Part shown: positions 60,393 through 64,000 of the stretch, in pieces | How positions within the stretch are numbered: position 1 is the first letter of the stretch | Layout of the letters: every line of letters begins with the position of its first letter | DNA from: Leptothoe sp034932105 | GTDB lineage: Bacteria; Cyanobacteriota; Cyanobacteriia; Phormidesmidales; Phormidesmidaceae | Assembly (NCBI RefSeq): GCF_034932105.1 | Contig: NZ_JAYGIG010000001.1 | Span: 62,001-126,000 of the forward strand | Direction: 5' to 3' | Length of the DNA: 64,000 bases | Translations under genes and position numbers: made by a program | The notes under the pieces: generated by a model | Databases searched by the model: none | What the model was told of the DNA's origin: nothing | What the model saw: only the letters and a program-made list of their open reading frames with translations

Positions 60393-61505
60393 GTGTCGCA
60401 AATTCCATCTGACCAAAGTAGTAATAATCGCCGTCGCCAAGGGGTGGACTATGACGAGCTAATCGCTATGTTCATAGCCTTTCTAACGTTGGGCAGCGTC
60501 TTATTTTGGGGATTAACCCGTTCAGGAATGAACCTGTTTGGCCAAGAAGGATTGTTTGATGCAGACGGAGCCCCCGCGCTGATTGGCACGGTAGACAGCG
60601 ATAGCCGACTGGATAGTGCCGATGAACTAGTGGTAGATGCCATTCCCTCTGAGGATGATGGCCTTGGCTTCGGTGCCGCCCAGGTCGTCGGTGCCGCAGG
60701 TGCCGGTAGCATCGTGGCAGACCTCGGCAGCTCTGCCGAGGGTGCCAAAGTCATTGTTAGCCAGCCCTCGACACCAGCCGCTATCAACACTGTTCCTGCC
60801 GCTCCGGAAGAGCCGCCCAAGCAAATAGCTCAGCCTGCGGCAGAGCCTGAGACACCAGCCGCTCCCGTTGCTCCACCCCTGGAAGTAACCCAGGCAGCTG
60901 TGGTTTTTTCAGATGTGCCCGATGGCTATTGGGCTAAGCCTTACATCGATGCCCTCAGTGAGCGGGATGTATTTGACGGTAACATCGCCGATGGCGTAGC
61001 TGGGGGTAACACCTTCAAGCCAGATGAACCCATTAGTCGAGCCCAGCTAGCTATGGCCATCGCCAAAGCGTTTCCCTTATCAGAAGACGAAGCGGCCATT
61101 GACTTTTCCGATGTAGCCACTGATTTTTGGGCTCTAGACGCCATCAACGCTGTAGTCAAAGGCGGCTATATGAATGGCTTTCCCGATGGTAGCTTTAAGC
61201 CTGATCAGCCAGTGCCCCGAGTTCAGGCCCTAACCGCGATGGTGACCGGCAGTAAGGCCACCGCTCAAGGTAATGCGGCAGAAATCGTTAAACGTTATGG
61301 TGATGCCGCCGATATCCAAGGATGGGCAGTCCCCAAGATGGCAGCAGCGACCCAAGCTGGCTTAGTGGTGAATCACCCTGATCTAACCAAGCTAAATCCT
61401 AACCAGCCTGCCACTCGGGCCGAAGTGGCAGCCATGATTTATCAGACCTTGGTCGCCCAGAAGAGAATTGCAAACATTGGCGGGGAATATATCGTCCAGC
61501 CCTAG
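60393..61505 (+). CDS. SLH-domain protein with N-terminal membrane span
   Basis: 370 residues. The N-terminus (RRRQGVDYDELIAMFIAFLT) has a hydrophobic span around residues 26-46 with no classical signal peptide, so the protein could be membrane-anchored. Then a low-complexity Ala/Pro/Gly region (about 60-165) and three SLH repeats: FSDVPDGYWAKPYIDAL, FSDVATDFWALDAINAV and YGDAADIQGWAVPKMAAA with their FKPDEPISRAQL, FKPDQPVPRVQAL and LNPNQPATRAEV parts. No porin barrel follows. Start GTG at 60393 has TAGGAG eight bases upstream. Confidence 0.9.
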   Translation: MSQIPSDQSSNNRRRQGVDYDELIAMFIAFLTLGSVLFWGLTRSGMNLFGQEGLFDADGAPALIGTVDSDSRLDSADELVVDAIPSEDDGLGFGAAQVVGAAGAGSIVADLGSSAEGAKVIVSQPSTPAAINTVPAAPEEPPKQIAQPAAEPETPAAPVAPPLEVTQAAVVFSDVPDGYWAKPYIDALSERDVFDGNIADGVAGGNTFKPDEPISRAQLAMAIAKAFPLSEDEAAIDFSDVATDFWALDAINAVVKGGYMNGFPDGSFKPDQPVPRVQALTAMVTGSKATAQGNAAEIVKRYGDAADIQGWAVPKMAAATQAGLVVNHPDLTKLNPNQPATRAEVAAMIYQTLVAQKRIANIGGEYIVQP

Positions 61506-61595
61506 GTATAGCAATCTACTGCAGACTTTAAGCCGATTGCGCCGCACATAGCTGTTGCTATCTATAGCTTTCAGCGCTTACCTAGGGTGTAAACT

Positions 61596-62273
61596 ATGTG
61601 CGCAAAGCTGATAGATAGCTCAGGCAATATGGTGGACAGCTGTAATGGGGATTTAGCGGCCGGTTTAATTCTTGGTCCGGATAACAAAGTGCGCTGCTGG
61701 TGGCCTGGTGAGGATGCTCAGTATTTGAGCTACCACGACAACGAGTGGGGGTATCCGGTTGGAGATGACACTAGGCTGTTTGAAAAGATATGTCTGGAGG
61801 GATTTCAGGCGGGTCTGAGCTGGCTGACGATTTTGCGTAAGCGGGATAATTTTCGAGCGGCCTTTGCCCAGTTTAAGTTTGAGACGGTGGCCCGCTACAC
61901 GGAGGCGGATGTTGATCGTCTGCTTCAGGATGCTGGCATTGTGCGTCACCGTCGCAAAATTGAATCCACCATCAACAATGCCCAAAAAGCCTGTGATTTG
62001 GTAGATCAGTGGGGCTCCCTGGCGGCCTATTTTTGGCAGTATGAACCCACCGAGCGCCCTCATAGATTCGACTACGCTGCCCTATCGCAGCTGAGTAAAA
62101 CACCGACATCCATAGCCCTCAGCAAGGATTTAAAAAAGCGGGGCTGGTCATTTGTTGGCCCCACCACGGCCTATGCCTTTATGCAGGCCATGGGCCTGGT
62201 GAATGATCACCTAGAAGGCTGTTGTATGCGCCCATCAGCGGAAGCACGGCGGATTTCCTTTGAGCGACCGTGA
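61596..62273 (+). CDS. tag: DNA-3-methyladenine glycosylase I
   Basis: 225-residue base-excision repair enzyme removing 3-methyladenine. CWWPGEDAQYLSYHDNEWG, FEKICLEGFQAGLSWLTILRKR and GWSFVGPTTAYAFMQAMGLVNDH, CCMR with the zinc-binding Cys/His and the catalytic Trp-rich pocket are the Tag hallmarks. The N-terminus (MCAKLIDSSGNMVDSC) is about 30 residues longer than the shortest family members. Intact and cytoplasmic. Confidence 0.95.
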   Translation: MCAKLIDSSGNMVDSCNGDLAAGLILGPDNKVRCWWPGEDAQYLSYHDNEWGYPVGDDTRLFEKICLEGFQAGLSWLTILRKRDNFRAAFAQFKFETVARYTEADVDRLLQDAGIVRHRRKIESTINNAQKACDLVDQWGSLAAYFWQYEPTERPHRFDYAALSQLSKTPTSIALSKDLKKRGWSFVGPTTAYAFMQAMGLVNDHLEGCCMRPSAEARRISFERP

Positions 62274-62393
62274 AGTTGGATAAGTTTAAGGTGTAAATCT
62301 TGAAATTATGCTCAGATCCAACACCATTGCTAGCAACCTTAAGGCAAACTAAACTCGTTTGAGCAAACGTCTTTGAACCTCTGGAGGTTTCCC

Positions 62394-63734
62394 TTGGCAG
62401 ATGCGATCGCAATTCACTTAGTCAATGCAGAGAAACTCCAGACCGACCATCCAGACAGTGTAGCCTGGTGTCAAGCATCCGGATTCTCAGGCCAAGCTGG
62501 CAGCCTATGCCTAGTCCCCGAGGCCACCGGTAAAATCGCCAAGGTACTCGTGGGCAGTCCCGACAGCTTAGATGCCTGGACCTTGGCGGCCTTAGCCAAA
62601 ACCTTACCCGTCGGCACCTATGCCCTAGCCGATACCTTTTCTGACAGCCATGCCACCCAACTATGCCTGGGGTGGCAACTGGGTAGCTACACCTTTGATC
62701 GCTACAAACTTACCAAAGTCGGTTTGCTCCCCACCCTGGAAGCGCCCAGCAACGCAGACTTAACCTATGTCAAAGCCGCCGCGGAAGCCACCTATCTAGT
62801 GCGGGACCTGGTCACCACCCCCGCCAACAACATGGGACCTGACCAGCTAGAAGAAACCGCCCGCAGTTTGGCCGATCGCTATGAAGCAAAGGTGACCGTC
62901 ATTGCTGGGGGTGATCTGGTGATCGAAAACTATCCCATGATCTATGCCGTTGGCAAAGCCAGCACCCGCGCACCCCGGCTGATTGACATGAACTGGGGCA
63001 ACCCTGACGACCCTAAAATCACCTTAGTCGGCAAAGGCGTTTGCTTTGACAGTGGCGGTCTTGACATCAAATCGGCCACTGGCATGCAGCTCATGAAAAA
63101 AGACATGGGGGGAGCAGCCCAAGTCCTCGGCCTGGCCCAAATGATCATGGAAATCGGCCTACCGATCCGACTGAGGGTCCTAGTGGCCGCCGTGGAAAAT
63201 AGTATTGCGGGCAATGCCCTCAGACCTCTAGACATTTTGACCTCTCGCAAAGGTACCACCATCGAAGTGGGCAATACCGACGCCGAAGGTCGCCTTGTAC
63301 TGGCCGATGCCCTATGGGAAGCCAGTAGTGAAGATCCAGACCTGATGATTGATTGTGCCACCCTCACCGGGGCAGCCCGCGTGGCCCTAGGGACGGACCT
63401 GCCCGCCTTTTTCTGCAATGACGAGCAGGTTACAGCCACTCTACTTAAGGCCAGTCAAACCACAGATGACCCCCTATGGAATCTGCCCCTCTATGCCGCC
63501 TATCGCACCATGCTCAATAGCCCAGTGGCGGACATGAACAATATCGCCAGCGGTTCCTATGCCGGGGCCATTACCGCCGCCCTGTTTTTACAAGAATTTA
63601 TTCAGCCTGGCATTCCATGGGTCCATGTAGATTTCATGGCCTACAACGTCCGTAGTCTCCCAGGACGGCCCGAAGGCGGCGAGGCCATGGGCATGCGGGC
63701 ATTATTCGAGCTAATTAAGCAGCGCATAGCCTAA
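62394..63734 (+). CDS. M17 leucyl aminopeptidase family protein
   Basis: 446 residues. The C-terminal catalytic domain has LVGKGVCFDSGGLDIKSATG, MKKDMGGAAQVLGLAQM and NTDAEGRLVLADALWEA, which carry the two-metal ligands and the active-site Lys and Arg, and PLYAAYRTMLNSPVADMNNI. The N-terminal domain is short and divergent compared with pepA. TTG at 62394 is preferred because GGAGG stands six bases upstream; the frame opens earlier at 62373. The protein is cytoplasmic and hydrolyses N-terminal residues, probably with broad specificity. Confidence 0.93.
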   Translation: MADAIAIHLVNAEKLQTDHPDSVAWCQASGFSGQAGSLCLVPEATGKIAKVLVGSPDSLDAWTLAALAKTLPVGTYALADTFSDSHATQLCLGWQLGSYTFDRYKLTKVGLLPTLEAPSNADLTYVKAAAEATYLVRDLVTTPANNMGPDQLEETARSLADRYEAKVTVIAGGDLVIENYPMIYAVGKASTRAPRLIDMNWGNPDDPKITLVGKGVCFDSGGLDIKSATGMQLMKKDMGGAAQVLGLAQMIMEIGLPIRLRVLVAAVENSIAGNALRPLDILTSRKGTTIEVGNTDAEGRLVLADALWEASSEDPDLMIDCATLTGAARVALGTDLPAFFCNDEQVTATLLKASQTTDDPLWNLPLYAAYRTMLNSPVADMNNIASGSYAGAITAALFLQEFIQPGIPWVHVDFMAYNVRSLPGRPEGGEAMGMRALFELIKQRIA

Positions 63735-63863
63735 TGGATGGGGGAGCGACCGATCACACTCATCGAGGCCAAACCAAATGGGGGCAATCCCCCTAACTTA
63801 AGCCAGCAAACATCGCCATCGATTAAGTGTTGATGACCGTACTCCTAATTCACTCAAGCCCGG

Positions 63864-63893
63864 TTGACATTTCTTAATACTATCCGTTACATT
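63864..63893 (+). promoter_or_regulatory. Candidate promoter for the gene at the right edge
   Basis: TTGACA (63864-63869) is followed after 17-18 bases by TTACAT / TACATT, a weak -10 element, about 90 bases before the ATG at 63981. The leader up to the ATG holds no other feature I can name. Confidence 0.4.
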
Positions 63894-63980
63894 CATTTAC
63901 ATAAGGAATCACTTGTACTGATGCACTGCTGGTTGCCGCCCTCCATGGCAACTATCAGCAACTAAAAGAGGAAACTAATT

Positions 63981-64000
63981 ATGGCTATCGTATTGGCAAT
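63981..64000 (+). CDS. Start of an unidentified gene (truncated by window end)
   Basis: ATGGCTATCGTATTGGCAAT begins a frame (MAIVLA) with an AGAGGAA ribosome-binding site and suitable spacing upstream. Only six complete codons are inside the window; the gene cannot be identified. Confidence 0.45.

Overview
The window comes from a cyanobacterial chromosome. It carries psbU (photosystem II), an NDH-1 operon (ndhA-ndhI-ndhG-ndhE), a cytochrome c6-type gene, the cyanobacterial type of glutamate-cysteine ligase and several cyanobacteria-restricted families (DUF3120, NpR1517-type regulator, DUF3747-SLH, TIGR03279-type radical SAM). The octamer GCGATCGC (HIP1) occurs more than 20 times, where about one would be expected by chance. 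The mix resembles a Leptolyngbya-like organism, but the genus cannot be fixed from sequence reading alone.

Layout. 0-9.9 kb: partial murE, a glutaredoxin-like gene with decayed tandem copies of its own 3' end, cysH, a jacalin-lysozyme-M15 peptidase fusion, a PLP decarboxylase, sbcD, an M28 peptidase and an RlpA-type protein. 10-20.4 kb: a [2Fe-2S] ferredoxin, DUF2470 and pentapeptide proteins, an SLH protein, ktrB, an inactive/active pair of M16 peptidases, an MlaE permease and a YqgF-like nuclease. 20.4-30 kb: smc with a good candidate LexA box, a PRC-barrel protein, a WecB/TagA glycosyltransferase, ftsE, a CPBP protease, an NpR1517-type regulator, tRNA-Glu and a SRPBCC protein. 30-37.3 kb: gshA among AT-rich hairpins, trmL, a LysM-M23 peptidase, tRNA-Met, two peroxiredoxin-family genes and tRNA-Ser. 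37.3-47.5 kb: alr, HNH, DHH, sixA, gltA, ndhAIGE, petJ, ddl and a duplicated small-RNA-like element. 47.5-64 kb: tolC, a PDZ-radical SAM protein, uppP, DUF3120, an FHA-cyclase, psbU, nadB, an NfeD-like and a zinc-ribbon protein, a broken DUF255 gene, a lipoprotein, a second SLH protein, tag, an M17 aminopeptidase and the first codons of another gene.

Themes. Envelope genes are dense but scattered rather than in one operon: murE, alr and ddl make peptidoglycan precursors; uppP recycles the lipid carrier; the GH24-M15 fusion, RlpA and LysM-M23 proteins would remodel the wall; SLH proteins, TolC and MlaE concern the outer envelope; FtsE and SMC concern division and chromosome organisation. A thiol/redox theme also recurs (cysH, glutaredoxin-like, gshA, two peroxiredoxins).

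No defence island, prophage, insertion sequence or CRISPR array was seen. The most interesting items are the tandem small-RNA-like repeat at 47.13-47.37 kb, the candidate LexA box before smc, the three-domain wall hydrolase without a signal peptide, the nonsense-mutated and truncated DUF255 gene, and the tandem repeats derived from a glutaredoxin gene end. Most of the window is ordinary core genome.
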